A stretch of 64,000 bases of DNA from Seriola aureovittata. Taxonomy: Eukaryota; Chordata; Actinopteri; Carangiformes; Carangidae. The number at the start of each line of letters is the position of its first letter. Position 1 is the first letter of the stretch. The notes below the pieces were generated by a model. The model ran no database searches and was not told where the DNA came from. It worked only from the letters and a program-made list of their open reading frames with translations. This document shows, in pieces, positions 14,501-26,816 of the stretch. Where the stretch lies: the NCBI RefSeq assembly GCF_021018895.1, contig NC_079369.1, forward strand, positions 6,980,694 to 7,044,693. Reading direction: 5' to 3'. The position numbers were made by a program, and so were the translations under genes.

Positions 14501-17500
14501 TGCTGACAACAAGAACAAGGACATCAAAGCCCCTTTGATCATATGGACATATGGATTCATAAATAATAACTCAGATCCTGTTTCCATTACCCTGCTTCTT
14601 CCACGGGGAGGTCGGAAGTCAAAGTCAGCTGCAGAGCGCCTGCACAGGAGCTGGTAGAGACTGAAAACCTTGTGCAGGGAAAGTCAGAGGGGCTGCTGGT
14701 TAAAGAGGTGTCACGTGAGGTTGTTTAGTCGTCTGGCTGCATGTAAAACACAGTGTGTAGTCAGACATTAAACAGGAGGCTTTGGTTAATTCTCTGTAAT
14801 TTGGGGAGGGTTGAAGGGATTCCTGTGTCTATAGCCTCCACCTCCCCCTCTATATGAGACCTCAACCATACTGATTACCACATGCGTTGGCATAATTAAT
14901 CTGCTTATAAATAGCTTTGCTCCCAGTTCACAGGACATGCTCTTTGCCCCGCAGGTTCATACCGTATGTGTGTAATGTGAACATACTGTACGCATGCATG
15001 CATGTGTGTGAAATGCATAAATTATACCTGCTTTTTGCTACCCTACAAAACCGCAGGCGTCTAATCTTATGTTTGCGTTCACGGTGCAAACACACCGGTG
15101 TTGTTGTCATTCTGCTGCTCATTGCTCTTTTATGCGTCGTGCAGCAGAGGGGGGGGGGGGGGGGGGGGGGGGGTTGCAGGAAAACAGAGCAAAGTTCATA
15201 AAACAGTCTGCAATGTTTTTCAGTGGCGTCTCTCCCCTACGCTAGCCCCTCACCCAGGGAGGTGACGAGCCTGGCGCTCTGTCAGTGTGTCAGTGCCGAG
15301 CTTGGAAACCATCCAACTGATTATTTGACACGGAGACTGCATCACCCAGTCGCAGTGGCAGCCACTCACTCACGCACACACAGGGTTCTGCACAGGGTGA
15401 AATCTCACAGATGTATACACAAACATAAACAGTAACATTTGTGCTATCTGGGTTGCTCACTTATGCATTCTCTTTTGAACCACCCTGTAGTTTCATTCGC
15501 ATTTCCCGGGAGACTCTGCCTTTGTGCGTAAGTTGTGAGTGTCTCATGCACTGTGTGGTTGTAGCTTCAGTGTGTGCCTTTGTATTTGCCTATTTCTGTA
15601 AATAATTTAAGTGTTACATGTGTGTATTCCTCTCATTGCAGCTGTTTATTTTCTTCAGTACTATTTATTTCCATACAGCATCTGGCCTGCGGTGTGTTAT
15701 AGGGCTGCAGGGCTTCATACTTCACGACACAGCCTGCATAGTGTCACACTGTCACTGACCACAACCCTGGTAAATATTACAACACAATGACATCATGCCC
15801 TGCACTGCAACAAGACGGGTCTTAGCACAGTGAAGGCAGACAGGGGACCACCGTGCTCTCCTTCCCGTCCAGCTGGTTGAAGAGAAAGTGAGAACTTCAC
15901 AATAGTGACATCGTGTCCAACTACCATATACCGGGGTCTAAGTGCAGGGCAAGAGGAGATGTTTGTTGCCAAAGATTAATGTTTGCTGGTTTCGGAGCAG
16001 TGTAACTCATAAAGAGGGCAGAGTGGGGGGCCACGCTGCATCTATCTTATGCTGCAGGATTTCCCAGCGAGTGCTTATTTAAGGTGAAGAATTATGGAAA
16101 CTGCAGTGCAGCAAGCATGCAAAAAAGTGTGAATTCTTCAGGGCTGCAGATACTCTGCAGGAACAAAGAGGACACACACGTCTTCCCCCTGCTTCATTTT
16201 CTCTCTCTGAGGTTCAAATGCGCACACACACACACACACACACACACACTCTCTCTCTCTCTAAGTGTTTAGTTCCTGGGGTACTTGTCTCCTTCTACAG
16301 AATAATATTATGAGTGCTGCACATCCATGAGTTTTTAAATTCTATGTACCAAAGCTAAAGCTCATGTTGACCAGTACTCACTTAAACAATCTTATGGATA
16401 GATTTTCAAAATCACATAAAAAAAAAAAATCAAATATCTTGTTTGAATTAGTGCCTCATAAGCAGCCACAGAAATGCACAATCTGCTGAGGAGGTTTTTC
16501 CCGCTCTGTTATAGCTCAAACACAGAGTCATAACTGGAGATGATAAAAAAAACACCAGTACCTTTAATTTAGATGCTGTAATTAAAGAGATTTGAATCCC
16601 TAAATTATTGGGCCTTTAATATTGGCATACCAGAGTATTATCCCTCACTAAAAATGCCCGGGAATACATTAATAAAGACGAGATTCGGTGAAAGAAATTG
16701 TGCTGGTGAAAAACAGGGACAAACACTGAAAATGTCAAGGGCATTCTGCCAGAATGATGTCTGAGTGGTTTTCCAGCCTGAGTGATGGGAAGAGTGAGAA
16801 AACACTGAGTGACAAAGAAGCAGACGGTGGAGAGAGGCTGAACGGAGCCTGAATCATCCTGGCTGCCACCTTGTCCTGTGTTCTTCAATAATGCTCAAAT
16901 TATTTTCTCTCACCTCTGATTACAGGAGGAAGTCATGAATTCTCCGCAAACGATCGATGGCAAATGGAAAACAATATTTACAGTGTGAAATTCAGAAGCT
17001 TTTTCTTTCTCGTTTGGTAGACAAAGAAACATTATACCTTATTTATAGTCCTCATATATAATCTGACAATATTTAGCTCTGATCTGACATTTGCACACAC
17101 AATTTAAATACAGTATGTTTGATAAAAACAACTCTGCATTAAAGCCAGACTATGTAACTACTGGAAGAAGAGATTACGCAGTCTTCCACATACAAATAAT
17201 CAGTTAAATTCCTCAGAAGTTAAGCGCATTTATTCAATCCAATACGCTTAATTTAATCGCCGCAGTCCTGGTCGGTCTGGTATGACCAGCAGCTTATGGC
17301 GGCTAATTGTTTCGTTCATATAAACAAACTTAAGGTAAATATTACAGTATAACACACACTTTTTAGTCAGTTCACTGATTCCACAGTTACAGTTACAATA
17401 GTTTGGCAATTTAGCTTGTTTTAACATCAGCTCATGATTGTAGCTGCAGCAGCCACTGTTTTGCAGAAGAAGATATAGTCTATATCACATTTAGCACTTG

Positions 17501-18083
17501 AAGCAGCAGCACTTTGTCAAGTGGGACTCCTCCAAAATGTCACTAACATACTGACAAAGTGAGAGCTGATGGTTGAGAAAAGGATCAGGATTAATATAGT
17601 TCATACTGATCCTTAATACAGATCTGTAAGAAAGTTTCCGACATCTCTAACTCCAAAATTGATCTTTTACTCAGAGACGTTTTCTCCACATCAACAACCT
17701 TTGGGTGACAGACAAGGTTTTTCATTTTGACCTGGGCTTGAAGCAGCTTTGTAACTGCAACTTCACCTGCCAAACTCTGGTTGAATGTTGTTTTAGAGAT
17801 TTGTCTTGGCGTTCATCGTGCTTTTCTTTGACAGGACACCGGGCAGCAGTAATACGCATCCGGGACCTGTGTAAAAAAAAGTCTGAACTGTGGCAAAGTG
17901 CAGGAAACAGTGATGGAGGAAGGACAGATGAGATCCAAATACCCTGACGGACCCGTTTGCTGTTGTATGTGTTTGTACAGTCGCTGATTGCACCTCACTG
18001 TTCCAGCATCCAGCCATGAATCTTGTACTGTAAGAAGTGATAGACAGCAACCTCACCACACACACACACACACACACACACAC

Positions 18084-18124
<41 letters not shown>

Positions 18125-21100
18125 GAAACTCAGACTGGAAGCAAGCTTAATGAGACAGAAAGGATCAGCTAGCCAGGCAAGGCCGTCACAGATGGTGACA
18201 GAGAGTGACAGAGGGAAGGCCATTCAACTGATCGGCCTTACAAGGAGGGAAAGAAAGACCAAAAAAATAACGAGAGAGATAGCGTAAGGAAGTTCATATT
18301 ATTCAAGTTTTGTTTTTGTTTTTTGTTTTTTTTCCAACATATAAAGACGGCTAAAGCAACATAAGACAACAATGTACAGTAAATTATCAAAGAGCACATA
18401 ACAGAACAGTCAGAACTGGCAACACGTTCTCACAGTAAAAATATCACAACTATTTACTTCCATTTCTTTTCTTGATAAATAAGAAAATGAGTCCAAATCT
18501 CACAGAGATCTCCATCGTTCAGTTCAACTCTTCGGCAAAATTAGGCTTTGTCTTACTCTTCCAAAGGTGGAGAATAATAATCCTTGAAGGGGCCATAGAG
18601 TCTGATAATACCTGCTGGTAAAAGAGACCCGTCTCTGGTTTCTGCAGCCACTCTCCAATACTTTTGGATAACCGGTTTCCTAAAAGGAGAAACAAAAGAG
18701 CGTTTCTACATTAAATGGAGGACGGCACCTGCTTCATTGTTACATTTCCAAAAGTAATTATCACCCATTAGTCCCAAATTTGAATCTGCATTGCTTTATG
18801 ATACCTGTGCATAATTTTAAAATTTCTCGTTGTTAGCACCTCATTTATCCTCTCCTGTGTTTGAATTAAGACATTTGACATAATTTCACAGATAGAGACA
18901 GAATAGAATAATATTTTGTTCCCTTTTTCACTTGAGGAAATGTGCTGGAACAGTGAAAGTGAGAGGGAATATGAAATGACAGTTTGGGGAAGCCTCTGCT
19001 GAGGGACTGTTAAAACTGGGGTAGGACAAAGTGTCTGCTGAGTGTGTTTACTCGCTCACCTCATCTGTTGCTATTGAATAACTGCAGCAATCGCAGCACA
19101 TCACTAATCACTATAATGACTTACATAATGTCGCCTTCTCACTTAATAACCTAATGTCCCCCGGCCTCACCTGCGTTCTCTACCTGGACAGGGAAAGCTG
19201 TCAGCTGAACACAGACAAACAGATGCATACACACTAAAACAACCATCTGTTCCAGTCGCAGTCAATCTGCAGACGCTGGGTGTGATACTGACCTGTTCTA
19301 ACTTCTCAGGACATTCATACACACACCACCATCGTGTCTCAATCCATTGCTCTGACAGGCCCAACGTAACCTGACAAAAGCATCAGCACAAATTGTCTCC
19401 TCAAGTCTGAGACAACACCCTCTGGTGAGGTGATCGATAAGTCCGTATCGATCGTGAACTTTATCAGACCCCCTGTTGTTGTGAACTCTTTCCTCTGCAG
19501 GGATGTAAAACCTTTTCAGAAGACCAAGCAGGCTGAATGAGTATTTTTAACCTTTGCAGACATACAGTGGAAGTAATCTGTTCAGCAGACTAATCTGTCC
19601 TGTGTTTATCTCGGGCCTAAATCAGATATTAGAAGAATAATGCACTTAAGGACTTGTGAAAAGGGATTAGGTTCATTTGTGTGATGTGTACTGTATGTAC
19701 AGATACCAAACTGAGCTCTGAGGCCAACACTTTGGTTTCATAACCCACCGTCTCACAACAGGCCTCCTCTCGCTCTTCTCTTAAACCAATGCTGCTGCTG
19801 CTGCTCTTGTGAAGCCCTGGCAAGCGGTCTCAAAAATATAGATCATATCCAACTATTCTCACCATCCTTCCCCCATCCCTCATTTCCATGTTCAGACCTT
19901 TGGCTTTATTGGTAGATGAGTGCAGTTTAATTAACATTGTTAACAGCATTAATCCATCAGAGGGCAGGACTGCAGCCAGATGCACTTCTCTCCTTTGCTT
20001 CCTCTCTCATCGTCTGAGGTCAGGCTCACTTCATCTGTACTTTCCTTTGTGTGTGTGCATGCGGATATTTTCGAAATGCTCTCTGCGCCTGTGCATTTGT
20101 TTCCCCACTCCGTCTGTTTTTCATGCTCCTTTACTTCCTTCTTGAAAAGTGCCATCCCAATCCGCCTGTCTATCTCTCTTTCGGCCTTCTCATCTCTCAC
20201 ATTGTTCCCAGCTTGGAAAAAAAAGGAACTCCTTTCTCTTTTGGATCGCAAAATTGAGCATGCGAGGAAAGTGGGAGAAGAAGAGCATGGGAATTAGCGG
20301 CGTTGGTAACGAGAGATGAAGTCAGATGAGCTGATAGAAAAACAGCACATACTGTATCCTGCTCTCCTCTTGTCTCTGATCACACCATTAGATACATACA
20401 GAGCACACCACCCCCCCAGCCCCACCCCACCCTCTTCTCTCTTGAACGCTGCATTCATCCTAATTAAAATACGTGAGGGTACTGTATATGCTAATGCTGC
20501 AAAGTCACTGTAGCAGAATGAAAACATGCAGCAGGGCATGTCGAGCAGCACCCAACTGTTTATGAGCAAAGCACTGAAGCTGCTACTCCAACTTTGGCCT
20601 TTGACCTCTCTGTTGCAAAGGATCAGACGCCATAAATAAGCTCTTCACTGTATTCAAAGCTCTGGTTTTTGCTGGTATGTCAGCCTCTCCGTGTGGTCGA
20701 CAGTCGTCCCGGCTGATTATCATCATCCTCATTATGAACAGCAGATGTTTTGTCATGGAAAACACTCATCTCCTTATCTCTGCGCTGCTGCACACTGATT
20801 TGTTATTGTGTGATGGTGATGTGCACGAGGGGGTGGGACAGTTGATGTGTCAGAGGCCTGCAGTCAAATGTAGTCGTCCTTTGGTGCATGTGTGTGAGCG
20901 CGCATGTGTGTGCGCAGCATAATAATGTTGCTATGTCCTAGACACCAAAGACCTACATTACTCAGAGGAAATCTATAGTTTCTCTTGGGATCATTTATCA
21001 CAAAGGTTATCACTGCATTCTTAACGACTTGTGTTTTTTTTTTGTGTGTGTGTGTGTGGGTCCTGGCTTTTGTTCGTTGTACACCTTTTTCTCTAGAGTA

Positions 21101-21591
21101 ATTACGTTTTTTTTCTCTTCCATCTGATGCCCTTCATCTTCAACCATATATACTGGGCATCCTCTGCCACTGCTCTCTTTTATACTACATCTTTCCTCAC
21201 TAATCTCCTGTCTCTCTCACTTATCTCCCCTCTCTTCTCTCCTTCACCTCCAGACGAAGGCCAGACAGTTTGCCACAGTCCCCTAGAGCTGGCAGGCCAG
21301 CGGTTGGCGGAGGTCGGCATGCAGCTGCGGGCAGACTGCCACCAAGGCCTGGGCTACTGGGACTACCTCTTCTTCATCGCCATCGGCTTCGTCATCTTCT
21401 CGGCCGGCACGGTGTCAGCCTGGGTGATGGGCGTGCTCATGGTGCTCTATGAGCGCTACAGCAAGCGGAAGAGCGAGGAGCTGGACAGCGATGACGAGGA
21501 CGATAGAGGAGGGATGGGCGGAGGAGGGGGAGGAGGAGGAGGAGGGAACCAAGGGAACGGGGATCTGAGCAAGCCTGGCATGCAGGTGTGA
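8885..21591 (+). CDS. lrrc52: lrrc52-like leucine-rich repeat membrane protein (two coding exons, frameshift in exon 1)
   Basis: Exons 8885-9532 and 21254-21591 join at phase 1 (CAA G / AC GAA). Allowing one missing base near 9061, the product is about 328 residues; human LRRC52 is 313. It has a signal peptide (about 1-32), a Cys-rich LRRNT (CPDRCVC...QC), five or six leucine-rich repeats (such as [14 protein letters not shown] and [14 protein letters not shown]), an LRRCT ([13 protein letters not shown], then Cys at 223 and 245), one membrane helix (about 254-282, [20 protein letters not shown]), and a short acidic tail with a poly-Gly run. The LSDLVYLDC repeat and the FSAGTVSAW helix point to LRRC52 rather than LRRC26, LRRC38 or LRRC55. 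In mammals these are gamma subunits of BK-type channels, and LRRC52 modulates sperm SLO3. The channel role in this fish is inferred. Confidence 0.85.
11495..11550 (+). repeat. (TG)n microsatellite
   Basis: A TG array interrupted by TATGTGTATG near 11521. Confidence 0.95.
15149..15173 (+). repeat. Poly(G) homopolymer, 25 bases
   Basis: An uninterrupted run of 25 G following GCAGCAGA. G runs of this length are rare in vertebrate DNA, form quadruplexes and are often miscounted in sequencing. Confidence 0.95.
18055..18122 (+). repeat. (CA)n microsatellite
   Basis: A CA array with a single extra A near 18084. Confidence 0.95.
18310..18681 (-). repeat. Possible LINE ORF2 C-terminal remnant with A-rich tail
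   Basis: On the minus strand an open segment (18681-18556) is followed by about 220 bp of non-coding sequence and an A-rich stretch (A8 C A6 C A5 C A4 C) near 18337-18310. One frame ends [19 protein letters not shown], which resembles the R-x-(I/L)-L-x-x-W-K segment near the end of L1/Tx1-type reverse-transcriptase proteins of fish. The similarity is from memory and short, so this is tentative. The alternative, a cellular exon, is given under findings. Confidence 0.3.
21254..21591 (+). CDS. lrrc52: lrrc52 coding exon 2 (LRRCT end, membrane helix, tail)
   Basis: The acceptor is a long pyrimidine tract ending CTTCACCTCCAG at 21253. The exon encodes the last two LRRCT cysteines, the [16 protein letters not shown] helix, a basic stop-transfer (ERYSKRK), an acidic stretch ([11 protein letters not shown]), a (GGA)n-encoded Gly run, and ends GMQV at the TGA 21589-21591. 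Confidence 0.93.
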
Positions 21592-21748
21592 CAGACCGAT
21601 GAGGAAGAACATGAGAACAGGAAAGACAGAGAGGAGGAAACAGAAGTGATGAGAGGACTCTGAGACCAAAGGCTCTGCAACGAACCAAGATCTGACTGTC
21701 TCTCTTTGAGTTAGATATCGCAATATGCTCTTTAACATATTGGACAGA

Positions 21749-21751
<3 letters not shown>

Positions 21752-21820
<69 letters not shown>

Positions 21821-21842
21821 AAGAGAAAGAGAGACAGACAGA
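21752..21842 (+). repeat. Compound (TG)n(GA)n microsatellite in the lrrc52 3'UTR region
   Basis: (TG)n at 21752-21800 passes directly into (GA)n with GAAA and GACA interruptions. It lies 160 bp after the lrrc52 stop codon. Confidence 0.95.
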
Positions 21843-21960
21843 GACAGCAATAAGGATGACTATGCCTTCACTTCAGGAGTACAGAATGACCTCTGAGATT
21901 ACTGAGAGCAATAACCCCCATACACACAGCTACCCACACACATGCACGCACACACATGCA

Positions 21961-21962
21961 CA

Positions 21963-21996
<34 letters not shown>
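21961..21996 (+). repeat. (CA)n microsatellite
   Basis: A CA run following the irregular CA-rich sequence CACACACATGCACGCACACA. Confidence 0.93.
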
Positions 21997-21999
<3 letters not shown>

Positions 22000-22131
22000 T
22001 GCCTGTCTCAGCACAGATACTCTATGGAGCTGGATTCTCTGACTGGGCGGATGTACCTGTATACTATGTGAAGTGCTCTTGAGTAACACCCTGAAAATGA
22101 TAATTATAACAATGTGAGCAACACATTCAAA

Positions 22132-22140
22132 CACACACAA

Positions 22141-22180
<40 letters not shown>

Positions 22181-22181
22181 T
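22132..22181 (+). repeat. (CA)n microsatellite
   Basis: A CA array with ACAAACACAC interruptions, in the probable lrrc52 3'UTR. Confidence 0.93.
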
Positions 22182-22252
22182 GACTACATCCATGCCAAAT
22201 ACATTAGAAGATACTGGGAGTCACAAAGAGAGTGATGCCTTAGCTCTGCTAC

Positions 22253-22258
22253 AATAAA
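22253..22258 (+). terminator. Candidate polyadenylation signal of lrrc52
   Basis: AATAAA followed by an A run, 660 bp after the lrrc52 stop. It is the first canonical hexamer found downstream on this strand. An A-rich tract follows, so it could also be a chance match. Confidence 0.35.
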
Positions 22259-22525
22259 AAAAAAGGGAAATCTAGTAAGTATCAGTATTAAAATGTGTTT
22301 TTCCTGAATGCCTTAAGGCAACTCACTTGAAATAGTGAACAGTCACTGTTGTCTCTTATAGACAGAATCTGTCCAGAAAAAGCAAAAGTACATTTTGGGT
22401 CATAACAGATAAGACAATGACAAAATAATGTGAATGTAAAACTAAGAATGGACTGCAATAACAAATATAACCTTACAGTTTGGGGACTTGGAGCTGCTTG
22501 TGGGATTAACATGTTACTTTTGAAG

Positions 22526-22842
22526 TTTAAAGGCACCCTGTGGAGTTTTTGAATACTAGTGGTGCTATTGAGCAATGATTTGGTGAGTAGGTCTCCTTTA
22601 TGTTTGTATCTTGTGCCCTACTTGTATGAGACAGTGACGGTTTTCTGCTTTGATACTGACGGACAGTCAGAGGAGAATCATTGTAGCATCTAACAGACAT
22701 GATTGTTAGTTTCAACATACTTTCAAAACTCAGCTTTGTTAAAAGGCTACAAGGAAACAAACAAATGCATTTATGTGATAAGTTCTGAATGTAAACATAA
22801 TTGTCTTTGTTAACAAGCAAACTCCACAGGGCACCTTTTAAA
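22526..22842. mobile_element. MITE with about 22-bp terminal inverted repeats and TTAA flanks
   Basis: The left end TTTAAAGGCACCCTGTGGAG (from 22526) is matched in inverse orientation by the right end CTCCACAGGGCACCTTTTAA (ending near 22842). Beyond the ends both sides carry TTAA, the target site duplicated by piggyBac-type transposases. The element is about 317 bp and has no coding capacity, so it is a non-autonomous DNA transposon. The superfamily is inferred from TTAA only. Confidence 0.75.
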
Positions 22843-22992
22843 GAGCAACTTGACACCCCTCTGAAAATCTTGTTTTTGCCGACTTCCAGTTGGTTTTACC
22901 CTCCTGTGATATAGAAGGAGCGTAACACCCTGAGTGTGTCACTACTCTGTGACATCGCTGTTGGGTGTTGTTACAGGTGCAACACCCGGTGA
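22843..22992. repeat. Probable repeat relic next to the MITE
   Basis: AGAGCAACTTGACACCCCTC and, 110 bp later, the small hairpin GGGTGTTG-TTACAGGTG-CAACACCC (22963-22987). From memory, similar sequence recurs in teleost genomes. The right border is unclear. Confidence 0.35.
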
Positions 22993-23615
22993 CCCCCATC
23001 AGTAGTCCATTTTTAATTCAATTCAATTTTGCATCCAAATGTAGCACAAATTTTAACTGAATAGAAAATCAGCAAAAGAAAATACAAATGAAAGCCGCAT
23101 CTCCATTCACTGCGTGTGATGTGAATATGAGGAGTTGTGGTCACGTGCTTCATGTATGTCATGATTTATACGCTGTTTCCACGGCACAGGGAAACACTGC
23201 ATCCGCCTTGAAGGATGGGCAGACGAAGTCTACCTATAGCGACACTATGTGACTGTATCATATCTTTTGTGTAGTGTGTGTGTGTGTATGTTTATCTTCA
23301 TGTTTCTGTGTGTACACGCTTTCCTGCACTGCAAGCCGCTCTGCGGTAGTTCCTCACTCCGCTCTACTTGGTCTTCAAAACCTGCTGTAGTTGTAGAAGT
23401 GGGGCAGGTTCATGGTGGCTGCACATGAAGACGGCGTCAGGGTGATTGAGTCAGTCATATAGCTAACAATGACTGTACACTATGTGACCGGAAGCCTCGC
23501 TCGGCTGACCTCATGTTACAGTCGTGCACATACAGACCGCAGTCTATTTCCCAGCTGTCAGTGTGGAAGTAAGCCTCAGGAGTAGTAGTAGTGTGTATGT
23601 TCATGTATGCGTGAC

Positions 23616-23617
<2 letters not shown>

Positions 23618-23667
<50 letters not shown>
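23618..23667 (+). repeat. (TG)n microsatellite
   Basis: A pure TG run of about 25 units. Confidence 0.95.
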
Positions 23668-23668
<1 letters not shown>

Positions 23669-24011
23669 AAGTGGAGCAGAGCGATCACAGAGTATCTCTG
23701 TGAGCAGCATGGACGAGTGATTCATGAGCCCAGACTGATCCTCCTCCATCCTGATCCGCTTCCGCTCCGTCCGGCACGGGACGGATGGGCAGTTAGAGAT
23801 GATAAACGACAAACTCTGGATAGAGGTGGGGTGGAGGAAGAGCGGGGGTCACCATCAGAAGCGGGAATTCATCCTGACTGATGTACTGAGCAGCTTTATT
23901 GAAAGACTGATTGATAGTTGGGCTTTTATTAATTTCTGAGCTGAGTGGCTTTAAATGCCTTGGATGAATGGGCATGACTAAATGATAACTCTCTAGAGGG
24001 TTTGGCAGACC

Positions 24012-24051
<40 letters not shown>

Positions 24052-24836
24052 CAATGAGTATGTCTGTGCTTACATGTGTGCATGTTTATGGTTATTTCCA
24101 TCTTGGTTTATGATCACCTGTATGACAGTATATCTATAGGTGGATGCAGAAGAGTGATAACAGTTTTTTGTTTTATATTATTATAGGAGGGTAATTTGTA
24201 ATCAAAATCTGTCACACACACTTCCTCCCTCACTCAAACACAAGAATCTGCTCACTCTTTCCCTCACACACACACTTGCACACGCATGCAGACTCACCCA
24301 CATGCACAATAAAACTCAAGGGCACAGCTAAAGTCAGAGACGCAGGCCCGAGAACATTAACACTCCTGTTTTGGTCTCTCTTACCATGCTTCACTACACC
24401 CTCTTATCCTCCCCTCCAACCTCAATCTGACACTGTTATCAGCTTTCACACAATGCCAGCACACACACACACACACACACTGCACCTATAAGTTATCTGT
24501 TAAATCTTTAGGCTGTCATTATCAGATCATTTGTTCAAAGGGAAGCTTAGAGGCTTTAAAGGACCTGCAGACTGCTGGTGTCAATACTTCTTAGGTTACA
24601 TCATATTCATAAAAAGACATTTGACCTACGTGAGCGTGACCTCACAGCTACATACCTGAACATACCCCTAAACATAACGCTTCCTGTTTGGAAGGAGCAC
24701 AGCTACTTTGCTCGGCTGAATGTCAGTCCGTTTAGCGGACAGAAAATGTCAGTCCTCAACCAACAGTAGGTCAGAGGACAGCGGAGTCAGTCAGTGTGCC
24801 AAAAGGATGTGAGCAGTGTGTATCTAAATATACGTG

Positions 24837-24861
24837 TATGTGTGTGTGTGTGTGTGTGTTC

Positions 24862-24898
<37 letters not shown>
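24837..24898 (+). repeat. (TG)n microsatellite
   Basis: Two TG runs separated by TTCGG near 24860. Confidence 0.95.
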
Positions 24899-24899
<1 letters not shown>

Positions 24900-25319
24900 G
24901 TGCCATCCTGGTGTTAACTCGTCACAGGACAGAACATAGGACGGAGTAAAAATATCATTGATCTAAGACGAAGAGGGCTTGAGTTTTGTGTGTGTGTGTG
25001 TGTTTGTGCACACATGTAGGAGGTGTCAAAGGGTGTGATATGCTGTGAGGGGGGGTAGACGTTTTTGAGAAATATTTACATTAGTGACTTGCCGGAAGAT
25101 GTGATGTGAATGTTGATGTAGAGGAGTCACTGCAGCTATTGTACGCTGGAGGAAAGCGTAACATTTTGTGGCAGAGGAGCTCAAAAAAATTGTGTTGTTG
25201 CTCAGAAAATCATTGCCGAGGGCGGTGTTCTGGATGTAGCTGGCGTAAGCAAGTCATGATGAATATGGGAGGGGCTGCTTTCTAACTTCTCCCCTCCTCT
25301 TGTCATGTCCTGACACTTG

Positions 25320-25383
25320 TTTGTGTGTGTGTGTGACTGTGAGTGTGTGTGCGTGTGTGCGTGTGTGTGTGTGTGTGTGTGTG
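25320..25383 (+). repeat. Imperfect (TG)n array
   Basis: TG units with ACTGTGAG and GCG interruptions. Confidence 0.93.
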
Positions 25384-25537
25384 GTCCATCCATACATTAT
25401 TACGCAGAGGAGAAAACATCATTAGCCTGCTGATCAGAGATCAGGGTGCTGTGTTGGCTCGCTGTTAGAGCTGCAGATTGCAGATGTCCTCAAAGGCAAC
25501 AGAACTGCAGAGACTGAACAGTCCTCATTTTATGTGT

Positions 25538-25544
25538 GCGTGTG

Positions 25545-25582
<38 letters not shown>

Positions 25583-25592
25583 TGTGTGTGTG
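25538..25592 (+). repeat. (TG)n microsatellite
   Basis: TG units with a GCG interruption near 25551 and a TCTG break near 25581. Confidence 0.93.
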
Positions 25593-26756
25593 TTCTGATA
25601 GTGATACAGATTCCAAAATACCTGCTGATATACACGATACTATGTCTTTTGTTTGTCGTTTCTTTTAGAGCTGTCTTTAGTTTTGTACATCATAAATCAT
25701 AAGAAATAAAGAATTTAAGGATGACAAATGGATGAAAAGTAGTTTTCTAAGACTTTACTTGTTAATACTGAAAAAAACTGACTTGAATTCTTGTGCTGTA
25801 ATAGAACAGGAATTCTTACATGAATAAAAACTACTCAATTAAATATTGTAAGAATTTTCATACCACTAACACATCTGCAAATCTTTTAATTGTCTTTTCT
25901 TTTTTTTTTACTCATACATCGGTGGTGATAGTAAGTCATGAGATACATTCATTCTGGGTATTAAACAGCATCTGTAGTTCGATTCATTCATCATCTTAAA
26001 GTTCTAATCCTTGAGACTTTCATGAAAACAAGCCCCATTTACGACACTATTAAAGGCTTTCATTTAGTCAGCAATAGCCATTTATATTCTGTAATCACCT
26101 GTCAATATAGAAGCTTTTATTGTTAGTGGCAGAGTCTGCCATTTACTTGCTGCGTCCAGCTTGCCTTCACACAAAGGAGGGATACAATGAGACGTGTGTG
26201 TAATACAGCCCCATACAGCAAAACAAGGTGTCAGAGCTGTATTTAAGTTATTGCGAATACAAACATAACGGTTCCTGCTGCTGCTTCACATTAAAAGCAT
26301 TTAACTTGTGGCTTTTATTGTGAAGGTTGCAATTATTATTGACTTCTTTATAAAAACAACATGAGCTTGTTTGGTTGTGCTGTAAACATACAGCGTACCA
26401 ATACACCAGCTGCCCTTCTGTTGCATGTCTGACAGAGTAGCTGTTCAGGGAAGGTCGTACTGATGTCACCATGGTAACCACAGGTGTCACCACATTAACC
26501 GGGACTCAAAGCTAAGGATTAAAAGTTTAAGTTTACTTCAAGCGTCCATTTATATCAATACTTGTCTGTCCTTACTGTGAGTGTGTGTGTTTGTGTGTGT
26601 GTGCAGGTGCATGTGTGTGTACGTGTGTGTAAGTGTGTGTGTGTGTAAGTGTGTGTGTGCATTTTGCACCTTCTGCAGTAGCCTGGAGATCAATTCTACA
26701 GATACCCTCCACTCTGTGAGGAAGGTAAAAGCAATCTCAGAGATTCTCAAACACTA

Positions 26757-26816
26757 ACACACACACACACACACACACACACACCACACACACACACACA
26801 CACACATACACACACA
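26757..26816 (+). repeat. (CA)n microsatellite
   Basis: Two CA runs joined by ACACCACAC near 26783. Confidence 0.95.

Larger units (their letters stand above)
9533..21253 (+). other. lrrc52: lrrc52 intron 1 (11.7 kb)
   Basis: The intron is bounded by GTGAGG and CACCTCCAG. It holds CA/TG arrays (10077-10090, 10606-10632, 10990-11022, 11495-11550, 16221-16250, 18055-18122), a 25-base G homopolymer (15149-15173), purine-rich stretches near 12840-13100 and 13490-13860, a pyrimidine-rich stretch near 19980-20220, and an exon-like or LINE-like open segment on the minus strand (18556-18681). I see no other gene in it. Confidence 0.8.
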
